64,000 bases of DNA, taken from positions 248,001-312,000 of the forward strand of contig JAACJM010000027.1 in assembly GCA_013368315.1 (NCBI GenBank). The letters are read 5' to 3'. Origin of the DNA: Tetrapyrgos nigripes. Its lineage: Eukaryota > Basidiomycota > Agaricomycetes > Agaricales > Campanellaceae. The notes under the pieces are model-generated. The model had not been told where the DNA came from, made no database searches, and was given only the letters and a program-made list of their open reading frames with translations. Of the stretch, positions 34,506 to 45,377 are shown piece after piece. Both the position numbers and the translations under genes were made by a program. How positions within the stretch are numbered: the first letter of the stretch is position 1; every line of letters starts with the position of its first letter.

Positions 34506-35635
34506 CAGTAGAACCCCTCTTAATGCATAGGATTTTGGCATTCCCAGGTTGGTTTGGCAGGGTTAATGCATAACTCTCTCTTAGTGTGTAATGCATAGCA
34601 TTTCAAGGTACCCAAACTGCATACCTTCTCGATACTTTCCATATATGTACACTGGTTAGTTGGTCTGTCTGAAGAAAAATTTACTTTTCTTCACATTTCA
34701 CACTTCGGTATGGTTAAAAAAATGCCAAAAAGATGCTAAAAAATACTGAGGTGATGTCTGCTCACCTTGCTGGCAGTCACCCATGGCTAAGAAGCTTTCC
34801 AAAAATCCTGTCACTGCCCTGAAAAAGGGTCTCTCCATCCTCCAAAAGAACACCAAGGCCCGTGCAGATGAAATTAGGGCCAAACTGAGCTGCAAAGAGA
34901 AGGTTCTTGCAGCAGATGAGGAATGGTTGGACAATGAGGCAAATGTAGTTGAGGAGGAGATGGTCATAGAGAAGCTGGAGAAGGCCTTGGACTATGAGCG
35001 GGCTCTCGAATGACTAGACTTGAAGGAAAATGATGTTGTTAAGAAGCTGATATCCAGTCTTACATGCTGAGCAGGCCGTTGAAGTTCTTGATCAGCTTCA
35101 GGCAACAGGCGTACTTCAACGGTCCAACTGCATGAACCTCGACAATCTTTTAAACCCAGTCCGAGAGCGAGACTATGAAGATGGAACAGAAGAGTTGGAA
35201 AAAGGTATTTATGAAGCTGTGATGGAAGCTCGAGGAGCATTGGAGGATCTTGAGACCAATGGTGGTGACGATGACATGATGATGCTCCTTTGGAGCCAGC
35301 ATCCACTCACTGTGAGGCACTCCAGGCTGTTGCATCCATTCAACAGTACATTTGGCAGACTAAGGAGGATCCATTCTCAAGGAAGTTGGATGCACTGCTG
35401 GCCTCTTTTGGATGTCAGAATCATCTTGATGAGACGAAGTCCATGGAACAGCCCTTAATCACTACTGCATTTGCTAAAAAATAGTAGAAAACATGTATGT
35501 ATTGTTGATCTACTAACATGAAATTTCAGTGACCCCTGGGTCCGATTTTCATGGACTCCCTCTTAATGCATTCTCTCTCTTAATGCATAGTTTTTGGCCT
35601 CGACGGAGGGGTATGCACTAAGAGGGGTTCTACTG
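34506..35635 (+). mobile_element. Pogo/Tigger-like DNA transposon, internally deleted (1130 bp)
   Basis: Termini CAGTAGAACCCCTCTTAATG and a near-perfect inverted copy at 35616-35635, flanked by TA on both sides (34504-34505 and 35636-35637), which is the target duplication of the Tc1/mariner superfamily. The CAGTAGAACC end is typical of pogo relatives. TTAATGCATA strings recur subterminally at both ends. Only a decayed piece of transposase remains inside. It sits in a P450 exon. Confidence 0.87.
34783..35484 (+). pseudogene. C-terminal remnant of a pogo-type transposase
   Basis: A basic, helical frame 34783-35013 (MAKKLSKNPVTALKKGLS, then acidic EEEMVIEKLEKALDYE) is followed after frameshifts by 35290-35481, containing HCEALQAVASIQQYIWQ and ending PLITTAFAKK. 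The last part resembles the tail of Tigger/pogo transposases (EALEAL..Y..., then a short S/T-F end). The CENP-B-like DNA-binding domain and DDE catalytic core are missing, so this copy is not autonomous. Confidence 0.5.
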
Positions 35636-37059
35636 TAAATCCATTCCATTCATTCATTATCTACCTTCCATCTTCCCATTTTTGCCTTTATCGAGAATCA
35701 AGAACAATGCCAAGACTACTTTGAAGGTTTTGAAGGATGAGCCATTCGAGGCGTCTATGAAAGCTTGGGTTAGTGTTCTTCAGTTTTACCCTTACCTTGA
35801 TATATATTTCTATCAGGCATCAGGAAGTAGCTCTTTGCTGGTTGGACAACTTGTTTCCGAAGCAAAGAATAGGTGTCATGACGAGGGGGAAAAAGAGTAT
35901 CTTGCTGAGATCGAGAGCATTAAAAGTATGGGACTCACGGCTTTAGCTGGTGTGTTGCAATTCCTACTTTCATTCCCTTGTAGCTAATGGCTTTTCAAAT
36001 GATGTATAAATTGTGTATATGATAGCTGCATCAGATACAGGAAGTCATCTTGGTCTGCTTTGCTTTGCTTTAACAAATCATTTTACTTCCAGACAATGTC
36101 AGCCATAGCCACATTCTTTATCGCACAGGTTCAGAACAAAGCCCAGGGAGAGTTGGATAGAGTTTTGGGATTTGGGAGGTTGCCTGCATTTGGCGATAGG
36201 ACTTCTCTGCCCTACGTGGAGGCTATTTACAGAGAAGTAATGAGGTGGCATCCAGCAGTTCCTATTGGTATGTTTCCCTCCCCATCTCAGCAGTGAGTTT
36301 GATAATAATCTGATCATTTATAATATGGCAGGAGTAACTCATAAAACTACAGAAGAGATTTTCTATAGGGAGTATTACATTCCAAAAGGTGAGCCTAAGT
36401 ACTCTATTTTATCAATTATGTTTCTCACATTTGTGGTTAAGGTTCTGTCGTTGCTGCTAATATCTGGTATGGACCATAGGGATATGGATCTCTATCTATC
36501 TATCTGAGAACCTTTGCAATTGCCAGGGCTATGGAACACAATTCAGCTGAACATGAAATATCTGGAGAATTTATTCGAGAAAGGCATTTGCAGGAAAATG
36601 TATCAGGTGAACCAGAGTTAAAGTCTGGATTCGGAAATGTCAGTAACATACTAGCTTATGGATTTGGACGAAGGTAAGAATATGTTATTTCTGGGCTCTG
36701 CTCGGTTATTAATTGTTTGAATTTCTTAGAGTGTGTGTCGGCCGTTATTTTGCAGATGGAACTCTTTGGTGCACCATGGCTTGTGTTCTGGCTACTATGA
36801 ATATCTCGAGGGGTCCTACCAATTCTGCGAACGAAAGTGTTAGTGATGAGGACTTGAAGAAGAATTTGGAGGATTATTATGCTGATTGGAGTTTGAGGTG
36901 AGTTTCTTCATAGTCATCGTTGATGAATCCCTCAAACATTCGTTGTGTATTGTCCGTTTATACACCAGTCATCCCAAGGAACTTCCTGGTGTAAACGTTC
37001 TTCCACGATTTTCCAAAGAGGAACTGGAAGATTTATTCGGCCAAGACCGGGAGATATAA

Positions 37060-38139
37060 GTATTCGTATCCTTTCACAATTACGTTTTTATAGCTACTAC
37101 TTATTCTGTAAAAAATTTCGATCTGGAATCAAGCTATCTGGAAATTAGTAGACATGTTGAGACGCGAGTTGGATGCATCAATCCTGATGACGTGCGAATA
37201 TGTGAATAATACACCCAATCAGTTGCACCCCATCGTCCGAGCCCCCGACTCGAGAAGAGAGACTCTGAGACTGGGAGAGAGAGGACCTTCATCAGTATTT
37301 TGACAGATTACTGGAAACCAGTGGACCAGCTACCATTGGACCAGCGGAGGTTTTTTGGCCACCAGTAAAATTTAAGTGGGATGAAGGCTAAACGTTGTCG
37401 TCGGCGTCGACAAGGGGCTATTTGACGTCAGCTAATGTCTCTACATCATTCGAGATGATCCAGGTGACATTTCCGTCAACACTCAATTCAATCAATTCTC
37501 GTCGCCATCGCCAAGCATGGTGATCGGCACCTCCCGACACCCCCGGCACAGTGCCGCCAGTTCTTGATATTTTCACTTCAAATCATCTCGGCTATGTAGT
37601 GTCAGTCTCAATCTTACTCAGGAGCCTCAAGAAGATAAGTAGACAGTAACTTTTATTTTTCACCAGTGCGCCAGTTAAAACCAGCCACCAGTAATCTGTG
37701 AAAATACTGATGTTGTCGGACTGCGGGAGTCCGGACCGTAATGTCCAAATCTGAAACTGTAACTAAGCACACTTCGAAGTTCGGGACGCTTTCGACGTTG
37801 ATGTACATGCATCATGATCATCATGACTTTACAGTTCGAGTCTTCGACGCAGTTTTGAGTTGGTTTCGAGCCTTCAAGGCCAAGCATGCGCACATGCCAG
37901 GAGAACTTTGTAGAGTTAGATACTGGATTTTTCTTTACATATAGCAATTGCGATCCTTTTGTTATGATTTGAATACAAGCTTAAAGCTTCTGCTGGTATC
38001 CACATTCATCTTACTTCAATGTACATACTCTTTGTCTGACGCTAGCACTCTGTTTGATGTATATGTCTACCGTTACAACATCAACCGCGACTGCGACTGC
38101 GTTGTCGCCGTTCTGAAACATTTACACACCGTTTGATTT
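37060..38139. other. No recognisable gene
   Basis: The strings CCAGTGGACCAG, CACCAGTAAAA and CACCAGT recur (37316-37370, 37663-37692), hinting at ends of a repeat, but no element could be delimited. An open frame 37741-37944 has no family likeness. Confidence 0.4.
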
Positions 38140-40850
38140 TGCTTCATGATAGCTTGATGGTAGCTTGACAGTAGCAACTCACCCGCAATAAGTACAAAGC
38201 CTCAGGAGTCAGCGCCGTGCTATGGGTGCCACGTAGCGCGCAATAAACGGGAACGTTCCTATTCAGCTACGGAGTTATGGAGTGCCCGGTTGCAACTCAA
38301 AATTTTCCTGATGTATCATCTATATGGTGCCTGCCTTGGCAATGTCATTCCAAGTATTTGATGAGCCGCCATGGCACAAGTTCATCATGATGGTGATGCG
38401 ATGAGCACAAGTAGACAACAAACTGCTTATGAGATGCACAGCCAACTGACAGATACTTAAGGAGCGTGCAAAGTGAGATTTTGATTTATTCAAACAGACC
38501 CTTCCCTGTCCCCCCGTAGTCCTCTCTGCAATCCTAGCAAATGCAAAGGATGCACCCCTCCTTTCTTATAGCTTCAGATGTCACTCCCATTCAAGGGCCT
38601 TTAGTGCATGTTGCAGTTGAAGGTCTTTGGTTTGGTAGGTCTTCTTCCAGAACCCCGGGTTCAACTTTGAATTATCTCCTACTCATTGTAACCTTGATGT
38701 CTAGTCATTGAGCTTTTGCTTACTCTTTGTAACATCTTGCTGCTATGGTAGGCCTGTCCCAAACTTTTCTGAAACAATCTTGAATATGGATCTAGTCAGG
38801 AAGAACTTCAACAGTCACCAATATGGTTTCTTCCCATGGCTGCATGTGCAATCATGCTTATATACTCAGCATGGATCATGGTGATAGATCATATATATGA
38901 TATAGCTGAGATCCAAGGGTTGGCATATCAGCCATACAATCCTGTTGCAGTCATGATTATGACTAAAATAATAATTAGTGAGAGTTTCTTTTTTTTCAAT
39001 TCAATTCCTCATCTGAATACTGAAATATATCCAAATTAGTATTTCCTGAGAGATCTAATTGTGGTCTGGAGGACAGGGATCATTTTTCAAAAGGAACCTA
39101 TTGCCAGAGGGATTCTTCTTTTCTGTATTGCTTTATTACTAGGTAAGAGTCCATACCATTCTATGGTTAATTCTGTTGAGCTAATTTCTCTGGGTGTAGG
39201 CAATGAGTGTATCATATACCAAAGCAAAGTCTTTCAACTGCAACTTGTACTGAAGACTCTTGAATGGCAGTGATATCTGAAGATATAAGGAAGGAGGATT
39301 ACATTTTTGGCATTTGCTAGGACTGCAGAGGAGAAGGCTATGGGGGCACATGGAAGTGTTTGTTAGAATAAATCAACAATCTCAAATTTCCCACTCCTTA
39401 AGTATCTGTCAGTTGGGCATCTGGTTTTTCAAGCTGCTACTCAAGCTACCCAAGCTTGAGTAGCTTGAGTGTAGCTTGACTCTCCTTTTTGGGTGTGGCT
39501 GTGCTTATGCTACTGTAATCAACTTCATTACACTTCATCTCACAACAAGTTACTCACATTGGAAGGGTCATTCATTAAGGAGATGTATATTGTAGACACC
39601 ACATGCCTCATTGCAAATTGGTTGAGCTTCTACTGAGTCAAGTACATACACTTTAAAATTGCAGTCTCGTTTTGTGCAAGTCTTAGCTAGATGTTCCCAA
39701 CTGTATTAGACTGCTTGTCTGGTGAATATGGTGACCTAGAGTGAACATGCAGATCCATATGAATGAGGTTTTAGTATACAAAGGCAATGTCAATCATTTT
39801 ACAAGCCAAAGAATTATCTAGACATATTCAAGAGAAATTAGGGCATATCAAAGGCATTTTAGGGGCATATAAAGTAGTTGGAGGAAGCTTGAGAGTAGCT
39901 TGAGTATAGATTGACTGTAGCTTGAGTATAGCTTGATTGTAGCTTGAGTTCTCTAAGTATGTATATAATATCTACCACTGGGTGCAAACACTTGTAATTC
40001 CTTGGATATACAGAGAGACTTACACTGGTACACTCAATATGTAAGTCCACTTGACTTACTGAAGTATTACCAAGGACCACTGTGAGACTTCATGCCTTAC
40101 AATGGTCATATATAATTGTTCTATTTTTCTTGGTCTCTGGTAATACTTCAGTAAGTCAAGTGGACTTACATATTGAGTGTACCAGTGTAAGTCTTATGTA
40201 ATTCCTCTGTATATCCAAGGAATTACAAGTGCTTGCACCCAGTGTACTCAGTTAGCTCATACTACTTACCATGAAATAGTATTTTTTGTTGATGAGAAGA
40301 AGTACTTTCCAGTGTCAAGTGTTCAGCCACAATCCTGAAGTTTTGCAGCCGTGTGAAAATTGACATGTCACTTACTATTATTGAGATTGCACATGCCAGA
40401 GTAGGCTGAGCACCAAAACTAATTTCATTGAAAAATCATCCAACTATAAGCTAGAAACTACACAAAACATACTCAAAGTAGTCATAAACTACACATAAAT
40501 ATCCTCTGTGGTGGATTCATACAGTTAGTGTAAGGCATTGGGGGATGATTCCAGGAATAGGCAGGAAAGGGAGCACTGACAGTGAGTGCTGGTAGAACTG
40601 AGGAAGGAGCTCTCTGAATGTTTATTCAAGCATTCAGCCACAGTCCTGAAGGTCTGCAGGCATGTGAACAGCCTTGTATCACTTACTGTATTGGGATGAT
40701 GCACATGGTCCAGACACATCAAAAATACCATAAACAATGTTTGACCTTTGTACTAGAAACATGCACAAAATGTACTCAAATGAATTGTATATTGAAGTGA
40801 ACTATCCATATGAAATTGCTAATGGTAGCTTGACTGTAGCTTGAAAAACT
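38140..40850. repeat. Zone of TAGCTTGA motifs and inverted segments
   Basis: The octamer TAGCTTGA or its complement occurs in four clusters at about 38147-38167, 39430-39482, 39888-39950 and 40824-40844. A 67-bp segment at 38431-38497 (GCCAACTGACAGATACTTAA) is found inverted at about 39356-39424, and a related CTGTCAGTTGGCCATGCATC lies at 40860. A further pair of direct repeats (CAGCCACAATCCTGAAG at about 40326 and CAGCCACAGTCCTGAAG at about 40635) lies inside. This looks like nested non-autonomous DNA elements with subterminal motif arrays. No transposase was seen. Confidence 0.55.
39976..40244. mobile_element. EnSpm/CACTA-like foldback MITE, copy 2 (269 bp)
   Basis: Same family as 21778-22056: termini CACTGGGTGCAAACAC and inverse, with a TAC duplication at 39973-39975 and 40245-40247. 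The unpaired centre is the reverse complement of that of copy 1, so the two copies are inserted in opposite orientations. A deletion of about 12 bp removes part of one arm (near 40013). Confidence 0.87.
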
Positions 40851-40939
40851 GGTGGCCCCTGTCAGTTGGCCATGCATCTGATGATCAGTTTATTGTCTAC
40901 TGGATGTACTGTCATTGGGGATGCCTCTTCGGATGGTAT

Positions 40940-41848
40940 TGGTGTTAGTAGGCATGTAACGGGTCCTACCATTGTCGTGAGATGGATAAAACCAAATAGA
41001 AAATCTCTCGAACCACAGTGAGTTCAAGAAATTGACTAACGGCTTCAGGTGGTACTGATCTATCAGTTATGGCGAGGAATGGCAAATAAGAACTGAAAAC
41101 AGTAAGACAGTAAAAGGATGAGGACAACGAAAGGCTTTCTGAGAAAGAGCTGGGAGGTTGGAATTTGAATAGGATTTGACTTAGACTGGGACTGGTGAAG
41201 TTGGAGCTGGGTAACTTGTATTTCCAATGTAAGTGTTAGTATATATACAAAAATGAGACTCGAGATCCGAGTCGCTAAATAGCAAGGAAACGAAAGATAT
41301 TGAGGACCAAACGCGTAAGGGACAGACACGGATGAGATGATATGTGTAAAGGTGTGTTTGAAAAATAGGTATAAAACTTGTTCCAGCTGTGATACATGTA
41401 CGAGTTTGATTGAGGATAAAATAAATGAAATATAGATACAAATAGGAAATAATGAAATAAGGAAGTAAATGGAAAAGAGCCGAGATGGTATAGGTAAGTA
41501 GAAGATGAGAAATAAGGGGAAAAGAATTAGGGACTGAAGCGTACTAGTGACTTTGGTTTCCAATCTTCCTACGCGTCTAGGGGCTAGCTGTTTCTGATGC
41601 GTCTCCATAAAATACCAAATAATGGTATTACACCATTTTAGGTACATCTTATCATTACTTATCACTACCCTTTAAATTTTCTTTATCAATACTTAGATAA
41701 TCATCTTTATCTTGACCTTCACCCATCATCTACGTACTTTTGTACCTCGCTATTTCGCAGAATAGACAGAGGTCTACTCGTAGCCGCTGGCTAGTCGAGA
41801 CTGAGGTCATATGCGCTCCTAGGCGCGTTACAAGGTGGCTGATTGCTA
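40940..41848. other. No recognisable gene
   Basis: A long minus-strand frame (41063-41665) is present, but its hydrophobic, repetitive Leu/Ile/Ser/Phe composition comes from an AT-rich purine-biased stretch on the plus strand, and it shows no domain or splice context. Confidence 0.4.
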
Positions 41849-42898
41849 GGTGGTGGTCACTCACTGAAGAGCAATCGTTACGGTTTTGGTATTGATAATA
41901 TTGTCGCGATTGACATTGTCACTCCCGATGGCCGTTTTCTCAAAGTCATGACCGTGAACAGAACAACGATCTATTTCAAGCTTTGCGGGTAAGAAATCTT
42001 GCAGAATTTTATGAGTATACCATTTCTGATCATTATCATCATTGTATAGGGTGGAGGGAATAATTTTGGCATCTTCACCAAGTTCACCCTCAAGACTTTT
42101 GCTCAGAATGACATTATGTTTGTATCCGTGCATTAGTTATCGACGACTGTGGTGCTGATTCGTTTTCAAGGGATCCTATGTTCTCATTTCCGGTACTCGC
42201 CAAGAGAAATTCAAGAATGCCCTGGTGCACTTCGTCGAGAACGAGGAGAGGCCAGAAGCATGTCTTGCAGCCGCCTTCAGGCATGAGCTCGTTCGAGGAA
42301 AAGTCGATGTGCATGGTTTTCCCCATCAGTCTCATACATACGTGACTGAATCGTCTGATTTTCCAGCCTGAATACTCTATCTCGATCTTTTGTGTATTCG
42401 ACGTGAAAAAGCCGAAGAAGAAATGCAACGTTCCTTTTAAAGCACTTGTTCGCTTGCAAGAGAGCGGCGACGCGTACGCGGCTGACCCAGCTGGGTGGCA
42501 ACTTGGCAAAACGAGTCTTGCACTTTCAGCTCTCGAGCTCAAGACAAGTAGTCTGAACTCGAAGATGCTAGCGAGTCTCCCAGGAACTCCTCAGCCAAAA
42601 GATGACGGGAGGCGCAAGAGATCCGAGGATAGTGACGCGAAGGGGCCTACCGGGTATTTCCAAGAGATGTCGTGGAGCGACATGTGTTACTCAGTCATGC
42701 TTTGAGCAGCCTGCTTCATGAAAGAGTTGTGGGCCAGCGCCCAGGCGTGGCGAGTACGAGGCCAGAAGGTAATGTTGAAAATACAAGAAATGAAAATAAA
42801 AATGAATGATGTAGGTTTTCTAACTTGCGAAGAGGATGAAAAAAGGCAGTGAGAGTTGCGGCCCGAAGCTTAATAATAGGGGCAAGTGACGGAAAAAG

Positions 42899-42990
42899 AC
42901 GGACGGGGAAAATCGGGAGGCTTTAAATATAGCCACACGCAGAAACCGAGTGTAGAAAAAACTCGTCCTCATTTTATTTGGCCTCGTAAT
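42899..42990 (+). repeat. Dispersed repeat 'GGCCTCGTAAT', copy A
   Basis: A segment of about 90 bp containing atagccacacgcagaaacc, gagtgta, actcgtcctcatt and ending GGCCTCGTAAT. Copies B (43135-43616, split by a MITE) and C (53481-53571) share the same order of strings. Copies A and B lie about 230 bp apart in direct orientation. It could be the end of a transposable element; no ends were defined. Confidence 0.6.
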
Positions 42991-43134
42991 ACATCGCGTG
43001 GCGCGAACGGAATTTGCCGGCAGTAGGCGCGGCCGCCTGTTGCGTCGGAACTAATATTTCTTTCCGTCGGATCACACCAGGACAAAGCTAGAAACACAGC
43101 CCCACGGATCACTCCGGTCCAAACCCGTTTATCA

Positions 43135-43616
43135 GACGGAGACGGGACCGTTTAAGCATAGCCACAAGCAGAAGTCGAGTGTAATCAAGGGGGTCCGGAC
43201 CGGGAAATCCCGTACCGGGGGTTGGTAGGTAGGTTCCTCTGGAGGAGGCGAAAATATTTTTTTTGACCCCCCCGAAAATGCGCCTTAAAACAATTTTTCG
43301 CTCACTGTTGGCAGTAATACATGTTTTTCACAATGCATCTAAGGTCTGATAATACTGCTTTGACCACGTTGCAGTCAATTTTTCGTTGAAGGTTCCGCAA
43401 AGCTTCTGACTAGCACAGCAGTTCAAATAATTTATGTAATCATAAGTCACATGCTATTGCTATATTAAGCAGGTAACCTACTATATAAGGAAGGTAAGGT
43501 AGGTAGGTTCCCTTGATGGGGGCGCAAATTTTTTTTCCGACCCCCGGTATAATTTAATTCTTTTTGGACCCCCTTGAGTGTAATAAACTCAACCTCATTT
43601 CATTCGGCCTCGTAAT
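43135..43616 (+). repeat. Dispersed repeat 'GGCCTCGTAAT', copy B, interrupted by a MITE
   Basis: Contains catagccacaagcagaagtc then gagtgtaat, is interrupted by the hAT-type MITE at 43186-43576, and resumes with aaactcaacctcatttcatt and GGCCTCGTAAT. With the MITE and one duplication removed, it aligns with copies A and C along its length, confirming the MITE boundaries. Confidence 0.7.
43186..43576. mobile_element. Non-autonomous hAT-type MITE, second family member (391 bp)
   Basis: Ends CAAGGGGGTCC and its exact inverse, flanked by a perfect 8-bp duplication AGTGTAAT (43178-43185 and 43577-43584). Interior features shared with the element at 5920-6333: GGTAGGTAGGTTCC-like strings near both ends and AAATTTTTTTT.CGACCCC just inside. 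No coding capacity. Confidence 0.88.
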
Positions 43617-43619
43617 TTT

Positions 43620-43930
43620 CTTTCGCCGATTCAGATGACGATTCAGACGAAGTTTTAGATAACAGTTCGGACACTGATTCGGACGATGACGACGACGATG
43701 GGGGAAGAGATTCTAAAGGCAATATGGGTGACAGCTCTGGGGATGATGATTCTGAGGAGGACTCCGAGGACGATTCTACAGTGAAGAAAAGCAAAGCTCG
43801 CAAGACGAACAAGAACTCCAAGCAGATGAAGAAGAAATTCGAGGACGACGACGACATCGAAGCAAAAGCTAACAAGATGAGCAAGAACGGGCGGCAAAGA
43901 AGTTGGGCGGCGATCAGAACCCTGTGATGT
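43620..43930 (+). other. Acidic low-complexity open stretch
   Basis: A plus-strand frame (ATG at 43724, stop at 43925) encodes an Asp/Ser/Glu-rich run followed by a Lys-rich run (KKSKARKTNKNSKQMKKKF). The frame is open upstream to about 43620 with further DSDDDSDE-like sequence. It resembles a chromatin-type acidic/basic region, but no domain is recognisable and there is no start context. Probably a repeat-borne fragment. Confidence 0.3.
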
Positions 43931-44777
43931 GGACGAAACCGATTGATAAGATGGGTGAACTATGTAGTAATCACGATCATTAATTATTTTCTTTTCCTTC
44001 GAAAAGTCTGATTATTACTGTAGCGGGAGGTTTGGTTGTCTCATGATCTCGAAGTACACGAAGCCTCTCCTCTATAAGATGGAGGAGGAAGCGAAGGTAT
44101 TGATCCTATTTTCCATATCTCAGAGCTTAGACTCTAAGTTGTTTTCATTCCCATTTTTGCGATTAGAAAGCTGCCAGTTACATCAAGAAGCCGTGGGCTC
44201 TCTGTTATTGTCGATGCATGGCCAGTGCATAAGGCTATCTTCGACAATAGCCCTCCTGGTGCCGCCTTCCCACACGTGGCTGGTCAACCATACGAGCCCT
44301 TGCTCGCCTATTTCCCCTGGCAGAACAAAGAGGATGACGAGTGTTGGCTCACTAAGCTCAAGGGTACACTTAATCGCATTCGGGTCGTCGCGAGGGACCT
44401 TGGGTTGACGCTGAGGAAACCGGCGTACTATAATAACTTGTCGTTGGAGTCGGTATCGTCGAATAAGACAATATGAAGTGGCTACAGGAGGTGAGAAAGA
44501 GGTACGATCCTAAAGATGTTATGGGACGGGCTGGGGGCATAAGATTCCTCTTCCAACTAAGGATACTAAACATGGTAAACGAAGGGGGGATGATTCTAAG
44601 GATGAGTAGTTTTTCCGGCCTTAGTATAATAGATGGCATGTGGATTGGTTCTAGACGTTTGGGACAGCAAACATTCAGTCAATGGGTAATATAGTCGGTT
44701 GAACCCGAGGCATCGTGTTGAGGACATAAGCATTGAGGGATGACCGCACCCAATGCCGTCTATTTTAATTTACAAGT

Positions 44778-45046
44778 GTCACCTTTGCACTTATAGAGCG
44801 ATTACGAATTTGACCGATGACATTGCAGCGATGCATTAATATGTTGCTGGATACTCGTGCGTTCGTAGGCGTTTGACTGGAAATGGTCACTGAATCAATC
44901 CATCAATACATTTATCACCGTCACCTTTGCACTTATAGAGCGATTACGAATTTGACCGACGACATTGCAGTGATCCGTTAATATGTTGCTGGATACTCGA
45001 GCGTTCGTAGGCGGACTGGAAATGATCACTGAATCCATCCATCAAT
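44778..45046. repeat. Two-copy tandem repeat of about 130-140 bp
   Basis: Copy 1 (44778-44907) and copy 2 (44920-45046) share GTCACCTTTGCACTTATAG, GCGATTACGAATTTGACCG, ATGTTGCTGGATACTCG and GCGTTCGTAGGCG in order, with few differences. The period is 142 bp. Located upstream of the DUF7729 gene. Confidence 0.85.
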
Positions 45047-45377
45047 GCGGCGTGTGGCATATGGGGTATATATTGACAGCGGAGAAAAACCGGAAACCGG
45101 CCCTCAAGTTACGGTTGATGTCAGGTCATGTGCCGTCTTGCTCTTTTCCCTTACAGACTCGTTTCCTGACGCTCCTGCAACCGTACAATGAAGCCTCTCT
45201 GTTAGCAAAGATGTGGGCTAAGGAGGCAGACACTTTTGGACAGTATAGTGAGTCCTTTTCTTATTCAAAGGCCTAATAGATGTATCAGACTTGTTTCTCG
45301 TTCTAGCAGACAAAAAGTCATTCGTTTCTCAGATATCACCATCATCGTCACAACAAGATATTGCACAGAAAACGACG

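Larger units (their letters stand above)
34202..37059 (+). pseudogene. Cytochrome P450, truncated and interrupted by a pogo-like element
   Basis: Heme-thiolate monooxygenase; Agaricomycetes have many. Readable exons include 34202-34278, 34360-34505 joined to 35638-35768 across the inserted element, 35817-35949, 36026-36040 (AASDT of helix I), 36094-36267, and the later exons to TAA 37057. Helix [13 protein letters not shown] shows the ExxR motif, and the heme loop FGFGRR/VCVGRYFAD (split by an intron at about 36674-36728) has its Cys. The end EELEDLFGQDREI is typical. The N-terminus with anchor is missing. The donor after AASDT lacks a clean GT (acaggaagtc, as if one T of GTAAGT were deleted). 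The exon frame across the insertion is otherwise open, so the disruption may be fairly young. Subfamily not assigned (CYP5144-like impression only). Confidence 0.75.
41849..44546 (+). pseudogene. FAD-linked oxidoreductase (berberine-bridge/glucooligosaccharide oxidase type), broken
   Basis: Relatives are secreted flavoenzymes oxidising sugars or alkaloids. The first recognisable part (41849-42120) reads GGHSLKSNRYGFGIDNIV and VTPDGRFLKV, then after a frameshift EQNNDLFQALR, an intron, and GGGNNFGIFTKFTLKTF, the typical end of the FAD-binding fold. More of the substrate domain follows to about 42705. The C-terminal part resumes only at 44043-44546: KYTKPLLYKMEEEAK, VIVDAWPVHKAIFDNSP (after another frameshift), AGQPYEPLLAYFPWQN and the BBE end NLKWLQEVRKRYDPKDVMG. 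The N-terminal FAD-attachment half is absent, and about 1.3 kb of repeats and a MITE lie between. Not functional. Confidence 0.7.

Noticed and set aside
41063..41665. 200-codon minus-strand frame as a membrane protein gene
   Set aside because: Composition follows an AT-rich purine-biased strand; no domain, splice or start context.
43600..43897. Ser- and Val-rich minus-strand frames
   Set aside because: Antisense of the GA-rich acidic stretch; low complexity explains the open frames.
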